Below, in pieces: positions 21,834-22,286 of a DNA stretch of 22,286 bases. Position 1 is the first letter of the stretch. Each line of letters starts with the position of its first letter. Under the pieces are notes generated by a model. It was not told the origin of the DNA, did no database searches, and worked only from the letters and a program-made list of their open reading frames with translations. A program made the position numbers and the translations under genes. Source of the stretch: an uncultured Holdemanella sp. (GTDB taxonomy: Bacteria; Bacillota_I; Bacilli_A; Erysipelotrichales; Erysipelotrichaceae); the NCBI GenBank assembly GCA_900754615.1, contig CAAEDN010000125.1, positions 1-22,286 of the forward strand. The letters run 5' to 3'.

Positions 21834-22286
21834 TTATACTTCTTCCATATATTTTGCCTTAAACGCAATACAACTTCTCTCTTTTCCAAACAAACCCTTT
21901 GTTTCCACACGCCCAAGACCATATGCCCAGAATGTAACGGTTTGACCTTCTTTAAAATCAAATTCTTTATTGTAATCAAGTACACAAACATACGACTTAT
22001 CATCAAAGATACTGATCATGTATCCTCTAAAATCTTTATCATCCACTCGAGCAATGATTTTTCCTGCATATGTCAATTTCTTTCCATACCACTTAGAATG
22101 TGTAACCTCCAAATCTGATTGATCCGGTGATTGTGACTCTGCTTTAAAGGAGGCTTCATCCACTTCACTGCATTCAACTAGAATCGTACTTTCTAATCCC
22201 CGATATTCAACAGTAACCTCTGAAGTCTTTCCAGCTTTTAATGTGACAGGCTCTTTGACAGTCCAGCCTTCCGTAATGAATTCTTT
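21834..22286 (-). CDS. Partial protein with possible OB-fold C-terminal domain (5' end outside the window)
   Basis: The frame is open from the right edge (first visible residues KEFITEGWTVKEPVTLKAG) to a TAA at 21834, giving the last 150 residues of a larger protein. A shorter version starting at the GTG at 22163 is unlikely, because the frame continues upstream without a stop and no ribosome binding site precedes that GTG. The C-terminal 90 residues (LTYAGKIIARVDDKDFRGYMISIFDD...VLDYNKEFDFKEGQTVTFWAYGLG) have the strand pattern of a small beta-barrel like tRNA_anti-like/OB-fold domains of Firmicute surface or lipoproteins. The preceding part (AGKTSEVTVEYRGLESTILVE) looks beta-sandwich-like. 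The family is not identified. DUF975 lies 30 bp downstream. Confidence 0.65.
   Translation of the reverse strand, partial: KEFITEGWTVKEPVTLKAGKTSEVTVEYRGLESTILVECSEVDEASFKAESQSPDQSDLEVTHSKWYGKKLTYAGKIIARVDDKDFRGYMISIFDDKSYVCVLDYNKEFDFKEGQTVTFWAYGLGRVETKGLFGKERSCIAFKAKYMEEV

Overview
The window looks like the chromosome of a low-GC Firmicute, most likely a gut Erysipelotrichia-type bacterium. The reasons are AT-rich DNA, strong AGGAGG-type ribosome binding sites, a Gram-positive bile salt hydrolase, a fused FeoA-FeoB, and a tRNA array resembling Bacillus tRNAs. The taxonomic call is inference. The standard genetic code fits.

Left half (1-11.7 kb), ordinary chromosome: the first codons of a leftward gene at the edge; a YigZ/IMPACT protein; a small membrane protein coupled to an Eis-like acetyltransferase (+); a bile salt hydrolase (-); a HAD phosphatase with a paired short-chain chromate-type transporter (-); a FeoA-FeoB iron transporter (-); and, divergent from it, a MarR-type regulator broken by an in-frame TAA followed by a MATE exporter (+). 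After these come the CCA-adding enzyme and the operon nanE-tldD-tldE-sseB (-), which runs from 15083 to 10909. Almost every unit is closed by a recognisable hairpin terminator.

Middle (15.2-15.94 kb): a promoter, seven tRNA genes in one array (Arg-ACG, Pro-TGG, Met-CAT, Ile2-CAT, Ser-TGA, fMet-CAT, Phe-GAA) and a terminator.

Right (about 15.95-21.06 kb): a compact integrated mobilizable element. It encodes a MOBV/Pre-type relaxase, a small helix-turn-helix protein, a tyrosine integrase, a phage-type replication initiator, an excisionase-like protein and a divergent HTH regulator. The initiator gene carries a probable replication origin inside its own linker: four ~22-bp iterons with a dyad core beside an AT-rich stretch of 12-bp tandem repeats, the layout of the lambda O gene. 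Upstream of the initiator lie a hairpin and a terminator that suggest attenuation. Between the integrase and mobilization genes is a cluster of inverted repeats that is a good oriT candidate. A 10-bp perfect inverted repeat sits between the divergent excisionase and regulator genes. No convincing att direct repeat was found, so the element's ends are approximate.

Far right (21.1-22.3 kb): a DUF975 membrane protein and a partial, possibly OB-fold, protein (-). Other unexplained items are a structured, terminator-ended candidate RNA between bsh and the chromate transporter genes, and two genes (yigZ, cca) with a -10 box exactly 6 nt before the ATG and no ribosome binding site, suggesting leaderless mRNAs.
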